In this document: piece by piece, positions 22,901-34,587 of the stretch | Layout: every line of letters starts with the position of its first letter | Numbering within the stretch: position 1 is the stretch's first letter | Assembly (NCBI GenBank): GCA_963924555.1 | Contig: OZ004595.1 | Coordinates: forward strand, 992,001 to 1,056,000 | Source of the DNA: Crambe crambe | Taxonomy: Eukaryota > Porifera > Demospongiae > Poecilosclerida > Crambeidae | Direction of reading: 5' to 3' | Length of the DNA stretch: 64,000 nucleotides | The notes under the pieces: generated by a model | Told to the model about the DNA's origin: nothing | The model's database searches: none | What the model saw: only the letters and a program-made list of their open reading frames with translations | Made by a program: the position numbers and the translations under genes

Positions 22901-24202
22901 GGATCAACACACTGGCATGATTGGCATCCCTAGAAGTGGAAGTTAGCAAGTAGGAAATAGTAGGAAATGGGTCATTAAACTTCTCAGGTTTCATATAAAT
23001 AGTCTGTTGCTATGGGAACTCTGGTATTGGTCTGTCCCCTCTGTGCCCAATATGGTAATATTAAATGCATACTCTTTAAATGGAACTACTTTTGGTTCTT
23101 TATTGAATTAATATATCTTATGTATGCAATTGAAGAGATTAGAGAGGTTCTCCTCATTTCAGGAGTGTTATGTTGCAATGGCCAGGACTTAATTGGAGGG
23201 ATATCCTCATTTCAGTGGGGCAAGTGTCCTGATTAATTGGAGGGACATCCTCATTTCAGTGGGGCAAGTGTCCTGATTAATTGGAGGGACATCCTCATTT
23301 CAGTGGGGCAAGTGTCCTGATTAATTGGAGGGATATCCTCATTTCAGTGGGGCAAGTGTCCTGATTAATTGGAGGGATATCCTCATTTCAGTGGGGCAAG
23401 TGTCCTGATTAATTGGAGGGACATCCTCATTTCAGTGGGGCAAGTGTCCTGATTAATTGCCTCATTTCAATGGGGAAAGTATCAGAAATTTCATGAAAGG
23501 ATATTCTAGGCTTTACAGTAGAACCCTCAACATAGTGAACACTTGGGGGACCAGCAACCCTCAACATAGTGAACACTTGGGGGACCAGCAATTTTTTGTC
23601 CTTATTGAGCTATAAGCTATTTTTTATCCATATTATATGTACAGTATGTTTGTCATGCTTAGTAGTGCCCCCTGGGTATGCATAATACAGTATATAGTGG
23701 ACACTGGGACCAGTTATTTTCCTTAATGGAGAGGGTTTCACTCTTCAGAGGTTTAATTTGTATTAGCAGTATATATGGTAGGGTAGGGAGGTTTTTTGCA
23801 CTGTGTCCTGAGTTCACTAAGAGAGGTTTCACTGTACAACTGCTCCAGTTGTAGGTGCTAGACTTATCCAAGCCCTTGATTGTGTCCTTAATCTAGAGAG
23901 TTCACTAAGAGAGCTTCCCACTGTACATTAATATAGAGAGTTTACTAAGCTGTGTTTACTGTGTTCTGAATGGTGTCCGGCCAGCTATTATTTTGATTGG
24001 TTGATTTGTATAGTGATAGTGATTGGAGACACTGATGAGTCAATCCCGTCTTCTGGTGAGGAAGGGGTTATCCGGATACTCTCGGATGAGGAGAGCAGTT
24101 TAGAGTCAGGAGAACTGCAAGGCAGTGGGAAGATAAGCCGAACTAACTCGTCTGACATGGAGATCAGTAGTTTGGCAGGAGGTAAGGAGAGAGAGGGAGG
24201 GA

Positions 24203-24281
<79 letters not shown>

Positions 24282-24335
24282 CCTTCCCAGTGTGAGTGCC
24301 GACACATGGCAACATGTGACAGATAGGGGAGTAAC

Positions 24336-24395
<60 letters not shown>

Positions 24396-27300
24396 CCTTC
24401 CCAGTGTGAGTGCCGACACATGGCAACATGTGACAGATAGGGGAGTAACCATTCAGCTGACATAGTAGAGCTCCTGACATTTGACATCATTACCTGTCTC
24501 ATGAGATGCTGACATGTGCTGTCTGGTCAATTATTTCCACCTGCAAGCCATATAAGTATTGAGGAGGAAGCTGCTTTGCGGCAGTATATGCTCTGGAAGT
24601 GAAGGTATTCTCTTGCTCTGTCTTGTTCCTAATTCTCTAGAAATAAGGAAATAACCTCATGTAATGCCAAGGCCCACAGTAGCACCATATGTTATATTAA
24701 TTAAGTCCCTTAATATCTCGTACCTCAAGCTTGTGAAATCATTTTTGTCCTATTTACTTCAAAAGAAGGAAATGATGATGATGACTCTCCATTAGTCACA
24801 CATCCTCTGTCTCCATTTTAGCATGGAGGAAAACCCCAGCTACATAAATCCCTTCACCTCTTCCTAGCACACCTCAAAGATATTTTATACTTTCAAGCAT
24901 AACGAGTGTAGGAAACGGATTGACCATGACATCATGGGGGGCATGCAAAGCCATACACTCTAATGCTGGAAATTGTCCTGACAATAATTAGACATCTCCA
25001 TAGAAGTAAATAAGTTAGCCTGAAAGTGTCTCTGTTGGACTGAGGTCCTCCCACAATATCATCTGTTGTGACTTAATGAGTTTTAATGAAGTGCTTCCCC
25101 CTGGTCTTGTGCAGACTCTAAACTTGGAAGGTCTCTCTCTCTCCTTCTTTTTTATCAAGGTCAGGGATTTCCTGAACCATGTACAGTCACAACATTACAA
25201 TGTGCAAAGTGAAAGGGACTGTGGGTAGCCTTGTTCCCAGGCTCTCAGTGAAACGGGAAATGTGGGGGCGGAAAGGAGAGCCTGGTTTCTACTGCAGACC
25301 GGATCCCTCATATTCCGGGGGATTTGGATTCCCTCCGTACTTTCCCACTTTTGATTTCATCATAATTATTATTTTGTCTAATCAGCGTTTTTTTTGTGCA
25401 AGATGGCGAGTTCGTTTCTGAGAGTGTTTCTTCTAGCGTTTCTTCAAGCGATTCAAGTTCCCACTATCCGCAAGCGCTTTCTCATGCCCTGTCAATGCTT
25501 GGTTTACCCGAACTGTTGCTGAAGGAAGAGCAGAAGCTGGCTATCCGAGCTGTATTTGATGGCAAGGATAAGCTAATATTCGTGCCCCTGCTCTCAAGGG
25601 ATCTCCGCAAAGAAGATCTGGCCAGCTCTTTGAAGCTAGTAACGTTTGCAGTTGCCTTCTCCAAGGAAACTATTCTCCTCTTGCAAGCTTAACAGATGTG
25701 TGATGGGAAGGGGTCATCTGGAGCTAGCTCAGGGACATCCAGGAGTTTGTTGATCCTAAAAGCCCACTTCTATGATAATCCAGAACTGCTGAACAAGGCA
25801 ATAGCTGCACTCTGCTCACACAAACGACATGCAATTTGTACTAATTGTGACGTTTACTTAATAATTACATCATCAATCGTGTTATGAATATAATTATGTG
25901 GTCAAAATTTACACGCCATGTGCGTGCAGTAGAAACCAGGCTCTCCTTTCCGCCCCCACATTTCCCCGTTTCACTGAGAGCCTGGGAACGAGGCTAGACT
26001 GTGGGTTACCCCAGGCCTTAAAGCTAACCTTTGACCCTTTATGAAGGACCTGTCTTGTTGCCTGTATCATTTTTATGTATTAAAGAAAGGGACGTTATGT
26101 GTGAGTAGTTCCTGGTGTATGTTTGACCTTCCGACCTTTTATGAAGGACCTGGTCTGAATTCTTATTGCCTCATAACACAATTATCTGTTTATTTTATCG
26201 ATTTATGCATAAATTTGTTCACTTAGATGAAGACGATGTGTGGAAAATCAACACTAAAGATATAATGGTATTCATAATAATAATAATGATAATAATGACA
26301 CTTTTCAAATCACGATTGTGTGGTAGCTTCAGTGTATGCTTAATTGATACAGTGAATCAGACCACCCTATAATGAGACCACCTCTCTATTAAGGCCACCC
26401 TCGACCTCCCTATAATGAGACCACCTCTCTATTAAGGCCACCCTCAACCTCCCTATAATGAGACCACCTCTCTATTAAGGCCACCCTCAACCTCCCTATA
26501 AAGAGACCACCTCCCTATTAAGGCCACCCTCCACCATGTCCCAACAGAACCTATTCAACCTCAAAAAGACCACCTCCCTATTGGTCCTGACCCAGAGGTA
26601 GTCACGGTAACAAGCATTATAGAGGTTGCCCCATCACATCCTGGAAATAATCTGATTTTCTTTATTCTAGAATTTGATAATTCGGGTTTGGTCCTTCCCT
26701 GAAATGATTTTTTTAAAACAGTGACCAATAGATAATCAATGTTTATTTTTGGATCTGTTTCTTTTTTGATGATGGTTGCGCAACTTCAGATGCCGATGAT
26801 TCCACCCAATCAAATGCATCCATACAGTGCCTCTAACCACGATGCAAATACTTCCATCCATCCTTAACAGCAATTGTACAGCCCTCCAAGTATAGGCACA
26901 TCAAGTGTTAGGTTTCCTGTATACCTTTGTGTGCATAGGAGTGAAACAAAAGGGGAGAAACATGGTACCCTCCCTCTCTGCCCTCTGTCTTTAATTGGTA
27001 ACCCTGCATTTTTGCCACTTCAGAATTGTTATCCTCACATACCCCCTCCCCTCCCAATATGTGCTCTAGCTGTAATCGATCCCAGTGAGTCCGGATCTTG
27101 AAAGTGGTCATTAAGATGGGGGAATTTAGGGGGGATTTCGTTTTTTTGTTTATCTGTTTGTTATTATTATTATTTGGTAAGTTCATTGTTGGGGGGAGGG
27201 ACGACTGTTTCATTGCACAATAATTATCTTGCCAATGAAACAGACAGACAATTTGTGCTGTGCTGTAGAGGGTTTTCTGAATTATGCTGGCATAATTTTG

Positions 27301-28618
27301 AGCATAATAGGTGCTAATAGCATACGAGCATAATGCTGGCATGATAAGACATTTGGGCTAGCATAATAAGAAAAAATTGATGTCTCAAAAAAAAAAAACA
27401 ACTAGTCTCTATTGTTACATTGTGACATTTATATGGTCTTCCAATGCAATAATTTAGCTTTTGAACTATGCTAGACAATCATAAACCAGTTTTTCTTGAA
27501 TTTATCTAAGATAGGGGTCACAAACTTCGATCCTACAATATCAAGAGCATGACTAAAGCAGGTGATATTCATCACTTTGGGGTACATGATTGCAATAGTA
27601 CGCATGCATGTGGTGACATGTCACTCATGTGACATGAGTCATGTCACATGTGCCTCATGGTGTGTGTTGTGGGTTTGTGGTTGTTTCTATGGAAACCGAG
27701 CATAATTTTGAGCATGATACTTACATTACAGTGGCATAATAAAAGAAAAAAGTACCATTGCTGGAATAGCATAATAAGAAAAAAAAATGAGCATAATTCG
27801 GAAGACCCTAGTGCTGTATAATGATGTCAGATGGTCACTAGCATTGTGGGTGGGTGGAGGGAGGGATTCAGAATGAGAAATCTTACTCTCATGGAATGGG
27901 AATGTGTTTGTATGGCCTTAGTGTGGTATGGTGCATTTCGAGCATATGAGAGGAATTTGCTGAGCATATGAGAGGAATTTGCTGCCGGCTAGCAGATGTG
28001 GCAGAAAGCACGTTCATATGAATAGTTTCATATGATGGTGAGGGGGGGGGGGGGGGGGGCATGTTCCTCATCCGAACCATAATATGTTTTGAGGAATCAG
28101 TAGCAAATAATGATGGAAGAAAACACGGACATTATATCATAGTGGTGGTGAGGGTATATTTTGGACTGAGCGTCTTACATCAGAGTTTCGTGTGTGTGGG
28201 CATGTTTACATTGTGGAGCTGGGAAGTCTGTGGGAGGGCGGTCTTTCATTAAGGAACTTACATTGGCGAGTATTGCTTCAGGGGGACGAGTTGTGAGGCA
28301 CAGTGTGTGGGTGGAAGTTAGTTCCAATAAAACATTCATGGGATATCTGAAGTATATTATGCTTTTGAGGATGTCATGTCAGAAGCTTGTGGCTTCTCCA
28401 TCTTCCTGGTACGTGATAATTCTTCTTGGTATGCGAGGGACTTGGTCAAGTGTCTGTCAGATGCTGAGTGTGTGAGCATTGTACAGCCTTCTTCCTCTAT
28501 TAATAATATAAACATCTTCACCTAACATCCAGTTCTGATGTCACTGTCATAGAGCATCTCCTCTATTTTTTTGCTCAATTTACAAAATTAATGTCTTCTG
28601 ATATCACTGAAATTTGAG

Positions 28619-28653
<35 letters not shown>

Positions 28654-31600
28654 ATGGAACAATGACTTCATGGGTCCTTCAAAGTGACAGTTTGACATTT
28701 GAAGACATGTCTCTTTTGTTTTGTTGCCCTGCCCTGCCCTGCCCCCTCCCTCTCCTCTCCCCTCCCCCTGATTGCTTGCTATTTGTGAGGTGCATATTTG
28801 AGGGGGGAGAGGAGAGGAGAGGGAAATGATTCCCCTTGACCTTTGTCCTTTGACCTTTGTTCCTTGACCTTAGCATGGATATCTTTGACACCTACTATGA
28901 ATGCACTGATTTCATAATGAATTAAATGACTTAAATGTTTTATTTCCGTAGTAGTGCTTATGATAGTAGATTAGGGTGATTTTACATGTACATAATGACT
29001 TGTACATGCATGTGACGTAATGTTCTGTTTCCTTAGGGACGGGACGCTTATGAAAGGCTGCATGAGTCAGAGAGTTCAGGTCGTTACTATGGGAAACGCA
29101 ACACCAAGTGCAGCAATTGCAAACAGAGAGGACATGGGGGAAAAGTCTGTCCATGGCCAAAGGTCAGTCAGTCAGTCAGTATACTACTGCAGATTGATAG
29201 TATACTAACAAGTATACTCATGTAGTATACTAATAATTAATGCAGTATACTAATAAGTATAACATTTAACATTGATAGTATACTAACAAGTATACCAACA
29301 AGTATACTAATACAGTATCAGTATACTAACAATAACTACATTATCATGCCAAGACAGACTGATGCAGTATACTAATAAGTATACTATGTGGTTATACTAA
29401 CATTGACTAATACAATATACTAACATTACAAGTCACAAATACACTGCCAATGTTTTCCCAATAATAAAACAGTATTAGTTTAACCTCTTCATTAAGTTTC
29501 CCAATGGAGAAGGATCTTGTGACCTCTGTCTAGTTCCCAATGAATGGACACTAACCCTCCCTCCCTTCCCTCTATGCTCAGAGACATTCCCAAACTGCTT
29601 GGTGTAAGTCCCTCTCCCTCAGATCCACTGTATATTAGCAACACATCCAATATAGTCATAGTTTCCCAAAAATGGTCCTTTTCCTGATCTGAAGCCATTT
29701 CAAGATAAAACGAGACGGTGATTAACACCATAATCGAATTGCTGGCGTGTGTGAATTCCAATGTTGGGTAGATCCTAAAACTGCATCTCTTGCTTATTTG
29801 GAAGTCGGAACAATAGAACTCTAAAATTTCATTGTTTTTGGAGTAACAGTTTCTCTCAAAATATATCTTTTGGACTGTTTGCAACAGCTGAAATCTGACC
29901 AATTCTCACTTTTGACTGTGCAGGAGTGAGCAGAATTTTCATGTAAATTGGCGTATCGATTATCGCTAATGTTGATCATCTGCTGCAGGCCTAAATGTAC
30001 CCTTGGACAACTATGGGTCATTGCAGCCCTCAGTCCTCCAATTACTGAGCACCTTATTTAGAAGACACTGCATTCCTATAACCTTTATACACACTAGTCT
30101 TACACTCCTCAATCCTCTAATTAAGAAGACACTGATTAAGCACCCTATATTGAAGACACTGTATCCCTGCTAACCTACATGCTTGTAACCTCTAACTTTA
30201 TAACATTCTAATCTTGAACACCTTTTTTTCTTCTTCTTTCTTTAGCGTCACACTGTGTGCTACCTTTGTGCTGGGCTCAATCATGTCAGTTCCAGCTGTC
30301 CCGTTAACATTTGCACTTACTGCTATCAGAAGAAGCATAGAGGTAGTTCCTGTCGAGTGCCGTGGGCCAGTCTCAGCACCATGTGCAACAGGTGTTACAT
30401 GAAAGGACACCACGCCTCTGTAAGTCAGTCATGTGATTTGTGGATGTGATCATGTGACCAAAATTGTTGCTAATTCCTCTTTTTGTTTCAGATTTGTCCA
30501 GATTTGTGGCGACAATACCACCATACGACTGTGAGTTTCCAATTTCTGTGCCTCCGATAGCCCCTTTTACCTCTCTCCCCTTCCCTCTCTCCCTCCTTCC
30601 TTCCTTCCTTCCTTCCCTCCTTCCCTCCCTCCTTCCCCTCTCCCTTCCCTCTCCCCTCCCTTCCCTCTTTCCCTCTCCCCCTCCCTCCTTCTCCCCCTCC
30701 CTCCTTCCCCCCTCCCCCTCCCCTCTCCCCCTCCCTCCTTCCCCTCTCCCTTCCCTCTCCCCTCCCTTCCCTCCTTCCCTCTCCCCCTCCCCCTCCCCTC
30801 TCCCCCTCCCCTCTCCCCTCCCTCCTTCCCTCTCCCCCTCCTCCTTCCCTCTTCCCCTCCCTCCTCCCCTCTCCCCCCTCCCTCCTTCCCTCTCCCCCTC
30901 CCTCTCCCCCCCCTCCCCTCTCCCCCTCCCTCCTTCCTTCCCTCTCTTCATAGTATGAAAGCAGCCGTCTACAAACAATCCCTGGCTCTCAACAAAGAAG
31001 AACTGACAAGGTTTACTGTTGTAACTGCTCTCAGAAAGGACATTTTGGTTTTGTAAGTTCAACACACCACACGACTCACTGAACATATTCAAAGAAAGGG
31101 ATCAAGTATGTAGTTTAATTAAAGTGGGTATTGGATGCCAAACCAGCATTTCCTCATGACCAAACTGGAGTTATCTCTGAAAAAAAAAACAGACTATATG
31201 TTAATTAGCTATCACTTGACCTATTTGAATCTCACTCATCTTTCCCCTTTGATGGAGTGAGCTTCTACTCTGTCCCTAATCCACTATTACATGTGAATGA
31301 GAAATCCTAGACACACCCTTCCCCTTGTTCTATTTTCAGTAACAAAAACATCAACAACAAAATAACAGGGTTGTTATGAATGGTTGGTTAGATAAAGATA
31401 TATTGTGATGTATGTATCTGCAATGTTTTCCGTATGCACACACACACACACACACACAATTCTTGCTCATCGAAACAAGAGTTACAATTTCATTCTCTAG
31501 AATCAAACCTTTACTGCATTTAAAAGTGGCTTTGCTTAAGTGAGAGAGATGTAATGCTTTTAGTGAGAAGCTTTACGTCTTGGAATCTTTGTCCTTTGTT

Positions 31601-32802
31601 AGGAGGATTATTTTTTTGTTGTAGACAGAATAGAGGGTACTTTCAATCATGGTTTCTCTTCTAAAGATGCTTGACTTTCTGTTTATTGGATTCATGCATG
31701 ACATCATTAATTTTTGTCTAACGAAAATGGTCTTGCAACATACACACGTAGGAAGCTTTTCTTTTTCTTTCTTTTTGGTAAAGCTTCTCACATCAAGAAG
31801 AATGGGAAGTTTAGAAAGAATCCAGTTCCTTTGAGTTTTGAATCGGTTTTTGCATTACTTGAACACAAAAGTTCAAACTCTTTCAGCTTGTAGGGAATCA
31901 GTCAGAAGCAGATCATTAGATCATAGGGGGAATAGTCTGTTATTTGTGTATGACAAACACTTACTAAGTACCACTTATGGCTAAATTGAGGGCTTTAAAG
32001 TGGGTGCTCCTGGTATGTAATGGAGAGGATATAGGGTTTCATTGGAGGGAGAAGGCCAATCATCATCTTGCTTTGATCATTAATTAATAATAAGGAAAGT
32101 ATTCCTTGCATAATCTCAATTCTTATAAATTGGAATTGACAATCCTCCAATTAGAACAATTTTTCTAATTGATGAGCACCAATGTACACTTATTAACGCC
32201 CACTTCCACAAAACCACCTGCAAACTTGCTGTTGGTGTAAATCAATTACGTATACATTATACTCTCTCTGATTGGAGCGTTATGTAAACACGTCTGGTCC
32301 GGTCACTTTCAGTGTCGGCGGGAAATGTTGCCTAGTCGGAAATGAAAGTAAATGATAGTTTATTTGCCACATTCCAAACTCATAGACTCACTTATTCCTG
32401 TACCGTTGTTGTTGTTTTTAAATGTTTATTTGGAGTTTGCATCAAAGAGCCTTGCAAGAGAGGGGATTTCCCCTCCTTCCCTTGCAGCTGTTTGATGTTT
32501 GATTGCAATGTGGAAATTTTTTTAATTTTTTTTTTTATTGAGCTAAAATTAGCATTAGTTATGAAATGGTAGCTCAATGATGAGTGGAATCCCTTTCACC
32601 ATAACCTTTTGGGGACCAATAATATCTGCTATACCTCCTTCCCCCTTTTGATGTATGTATCAATGAACTATTCAACTTTTACTTCCTTTATCAATTGGAG
32701 TCATTATCCCCTCCATAGCAGTAAGGAAATGACACAGTTCCTTTGACCTTGTAGTCTTAAACTTATGATAGCGCTAAGGATAGCTTAAGATATTTTAAGC
32801 AT

Positions 32803-32865
<63 letters not shown>

Positions 32866-34587
32866 AACATAAGTCATTAATGTTTTGGGGATTTGAGTGT
32901 CCACTGACTTCAGATATGTAGGCCCTGATAGACAATACCCTTATGTTCCAATCACATGCACTCATCCAGCTACAGTGAAGCCTACAGACCCTTAGCCTAA
33001 CATGTCCCAACAGCCAGTGATTTCAGCTATTCTAAAGAGACCATCGTTCCTGGCCCAGAGGTGGTCACAGTATAAGCAGGTCCAACACGGTACTGGTACC
33101 TAACAAGATAGCCCATCTGAGAACTAAACCTTTTGAAATGCCCAATGTGGCATCTCTTAAACTCCATGAAGTGGTCACTGGAGTGCTGACTTCTCTTGGA
33201 ATATGCATTTTTGGGGGTTAATTGGATTTATTGATGTCCTATAATTATTGCATGGCCTGTGATGAGAGACTAAATAAATCCAAAGGTTATTCACTTGATT
33301 CCTTGATCAGTCTCCATTATCTGCTCTAATTTTCTCGGTTCTTGACCGAATTTCACATTTTAAAGCACCAGCAGAGAGCTGATCACCCCCTCCTTCTATG
33401 AGCAGAAATTAAGAAGTATCAGTTAATGAAAGATCAAAGGAATCAATTTGAACAGACTTCAGTCTCACTAGTGTTATTTGTATAGGATGTGTCCTTGGAA
33501 GTAGTTCTGTTCTTATCACGTTATTGCTACTTCTTTGCAGGAATGCACGCGCTCTTGCCCGAGAGGCAACCCTTCATTCCATCTTCCTCTCATCGCCCGC
33601 TATGACCACAACATCTGGCCACCAAGAGATCATCAGAGCCTCAGGATCATTCGCGACACCCTTGCTAGTCGAGTCTGCCAGATGGAGAAGTCCAGTGACG
33701 TTCATGAACACGGGGCCGGGGGGATCAAGAGAACTTTGTCCAATCTTGAAGAAGAGGAGGAGGAAGGGGAATGTTGTGTAGTGGATGAGACTGAAATGAT
33801 CCCTCCCAAACGGAAAAAGAAGAGAAAGCGATCTAAAAAGGGGCAGGGAGAAAGTTCTTATCCACCGAATGATGTTTTGAGTGATTCAGACACTCTTGAT
33901 CATGGCAGTGGTAAAGGAGGCAAGAGGAAGTCCTTGGTGATTACTGTGGATAACCATGGTTCGAGACGTCCCAATGCACTCTTTGATAACGTGCCCCAAT
34001 CTTCCACAAACACCCCTCATCATGGAATGTCTAGAATACCTCTTCTTCCCAACCCTTCCCCATCTTCCGACAGAGACTTCCCACGGACTCCTCATGACCA
34101 TTCCTACCATCCAGATAAGCGCCATTGGTCAGATGACCCACATTCATCCACCAGATACAATCACTACCACCAGAGGAGGGAATCAGATCCATCCAGTTCA
34201 TCTAGACAAGTCTCGTACGGTCACACAGAGCCAGAACCGTGGCACGTTAACAGCAGTATCCTTCCTCGTCCTCCTCAATTCAGGGACCAGAGATATTTAG
34301 GAACCCCTTTGTCTTCCAGATATGGTCCGAAAAATCATCGCAGATTCTCTGAGCATTTAGAACGCTATGAGCCCCAGACCCAGTACCACCATCATCGCCA
34401 CCATGAAGGCTCACTTTCTCAAGGAGCAACACCCATGTCCCATCCACGAACACCACTAATACATCATGACAGAGGTTTCCAATCCTCTGAAATGTCAGGC
34501 CCACACATGGAACGGACTAGTCACCACCACTCTGATGACCGCAGAACTTACAATTTTAACAGGAGTTATAGCCATGGAAATTACTGA
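16290..34587 (+). CDS. ZCCHC7: ZCCHC7/Air1-type five-zinc-knuckle protein (TRAMP-like RNA surveillance)
   Basis: Twelve exons keep phase: 16290-16396, 16579-16697, 18824-18938, 20058-20338, 20930-21043, 24014-24181, 26227-26267, 29037-29162, 30246-30419, 30492-30530, 30954-31052, 33541-34587; 809 residues. Five CX2CX4HX4C knuckles follow a WKINTKDI motif: CSNCKQRGHGGKVC, CYLCAGLNHVSSSC, CTYCYQKKHRGSSC, CNRCYMKGHHASIC and CCNCSQKGHFGFEC. ICPDLWRQYHHTT (a 13-codon exon) after knuckle 4 is a hallmark of ZCCHC7. The N-terminal half is acidic and Ser-rich, with SDEE motifs. The last exon is a long basic then His/Ser/Pro-rich tail. In yeast and human the family bridges the poly(A) polymerase and Mtr4 helicase for nuclear exosome targeting. 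Introns interrupt knuckles 4 and 5 at the same relative place. The long introns hold most repeats of this window. Confidence 0.9.
17525..17735. repeat. Tandem repeats of AGGTCTTTCTAGGA
   Basis: About eight units built on (A)GGTCTTTCTAGGA(C) with AAGTACGTA spacers, in intron 2 of the ZCCHC7-like gene. Confidence 0.85.
18530..18735. repeat. Tandem repeats of TCCCAATGTGTCCTGAAAACTT
   Basis: Imperfect units of 20-30 bases with TCCCAATGTGTCCTG and CCTAAACTTAGACCT modules in intron 2 of the ZCCHC7-like gene, ~90 bases before exon 3. Confidence 0.8.
19153..19215. repeat. (GA)n microsatellite
   Basis: About 31 uninterrupted GA dinucleotides in intron 3 of the ZCCHC7-like gene. Confidence 0.98.
19926..19986. 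repeat. (GA)n microsatellite
   Basis: About 30 GA dinucleotides, ~70 bases upstream of exon 4 of the ZCCHC7-like gene. Confidence 0.98.
21985..22350. repeat. ~57-base tandem repeat (GTGGACAGGTTATGCCATCATTAC)
   Basis: Six or so units with internal deletions: GGACAGGTTATGCCATCATT, then ATTCGTTATCAATACCCTCA and TTACTGCTCACTCRT. Located in intron 5 of the ZCCHC7-like gene. Confidence 0.9.
23160..23465. repeat. 44-base tandem repeat, about 6 units
   Basis: Unit: ATTAATTGGAGGGAYATCCT, then CATTTCAGTGGGGCAAGTGT and CCTG. Copies are nearly identical, so the array is young. Each unit contains TTTCAG, a possible cryptic 3' splice site. Confidence 0.95.
24206..24455. repeat. Two (GA)n arrays with a duplicated 63-base spacer
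   Basis: (GA)~36 at 24207-24279 and (GA)~26 at 24341-24393. Each is followed by the same ~63 bases, beginning TTCCTTCCCAGTGTGAGTGC and ending AGTAACCATTCAG. This is a recent tandem duplication anchored on the GA arrays, starting ~25 bases after exon 6 of the ZCCHC7-like gene. Confidence 0.95.
25227..25997. mobile_element. Inverted-repeat DNA element with 9-base target duplication
   Basis: Terminal inverted repeats of ~70 bases: the left one starts AGCCTTGTTCCCAGGCTCTC, and the right one (reverse complement) CTAGCCTCGTTCCCAGGCTC. Flanked by ACTGTGGGT at 25218-25226 and 25998-26006, a 9-base target duplication as in Mutator-like elements (family assignment inferred). It lies in intron 6 of the ZCCHC7-like gene. 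The interior holds a RecQ-like coding fragment rather than a transposase. Confidence 0.8.
25396..25692 (+). pseudogene. RecQ-helicase-like N-terminal fragment inside the transposon
   Basis: A 98-codon open frame. After a Ser-rich start, LGLPELLLKEEQKLAIRAVF and DGKDKLIFVPLL resemble the region around motif 0 of RecQ helicases (K-x-E-Q-x-x-A-I-x-x-x-x-x-G-K-D). The P-loop expected next (PTGxGKS) is absent and the frame ends soon after, so no helicase activity is possible. Its place between the inverted repeats suggests capture by, or decay of, a larger element. Confidence 0.45.
26345..26590. repeat. ~43-base tandem repeat
   Basis: Four to five units of CCTATAATGAGACCACCTCT, then CTATTAAGGCCACCCTCAAC. 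The 3' end (CATGTCCCAACAG ... CCCAGAGGTAGTCAC) recurs at ~33000-33075, so this is part of a dispersed repeat family. Confidence 0.9.
27268..27810. mobile_element. hAT-like MITE, 543 bases
   Basis: Flanked by GTGCTGTA at 27260-27267 and 27811-27818, an exact 8-base target duplication. The ends are inverted repeats: left AGGGTTTTCTGAATTATGCT, right AGCATAATTCGGAAGACCCT. The interior has scattered GCATAAT/AGCATAATAAG motifs and no ORF. The 8-base duplication and A/T-AGGG end fit the hAT superfamily. It lies in intron 7 of the ZCCHC7-like gene. Confidence 0.8.
28621..28652. repeat. Poly-G run of 32
   Basis: 32 consecutive G in intron 7 of the ZCCHC7-like gene. A second run of ~19 G lies at ~28041-28060. 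Both could form G-quadruplexes in DNA or in the transcript, and length may be unreliable in an assembly. Confidence 0.9.
29165..29425. repeat. Repeats of TAGTATACTAATAAGTATAC
   Basis: Irregular tandem array of the near-palindromic AGTATACTAAYAAGTATACT in intron 8, starting only a few bases after the exon 8 donor. Confidence 0.85.
30575..30950. repeat. ~375-base polypyrimidine (CCCTCT/CCTTCC) tract
   Basis: Uninterrupted C/T sequence on the plus strand from shortly after exon 10 to the 3' splice site of exon 11 (30954). It forms almost the entire intron of ~420 bases. Mirror-repeat potential could allow triplex DNA. On the minus strand it is a purine tract. Confidence 0.95.
31437..31459. repeat. 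(CA)n microsatellite
   Basis: About 11 CA dinucleotides in intron 11 of the ZCCHC7-like gene. Confidence 0.9.
32808..32863. repeat. (GA)n microsatellite
   Basis: About 27 GA dinucleotides in intron 11 of the ZCCHC7-like gene. Confidence 0.97.

Noticed and set aside
23160-23465. CRISPR-like array of 44-base repeats
   Set aside because: Direct tandem copies without spacers; minisatellite.
24001-24502. ORFs with long (RE)n or (SL)n runs
   Set aside because: Translations of GA microsatellites adjoining a genuine exon (24014-24181).
24548-24600. Open stretch SIEEEAALRQYMLWK in a ZCCHC7 intron
   Set aside because: It looks protein-like, but no acceptor/donor pair joins it in phase with exons 6 and 7, whereas those two exons join perfectly without it.
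30373-31092. 239-codon minus-strand ORF, Gly/Glu/Arg-rich
   Set aside because: It is the reverse of the polypyrimidine tract plus ZCCHC7 exons; low complexity only.
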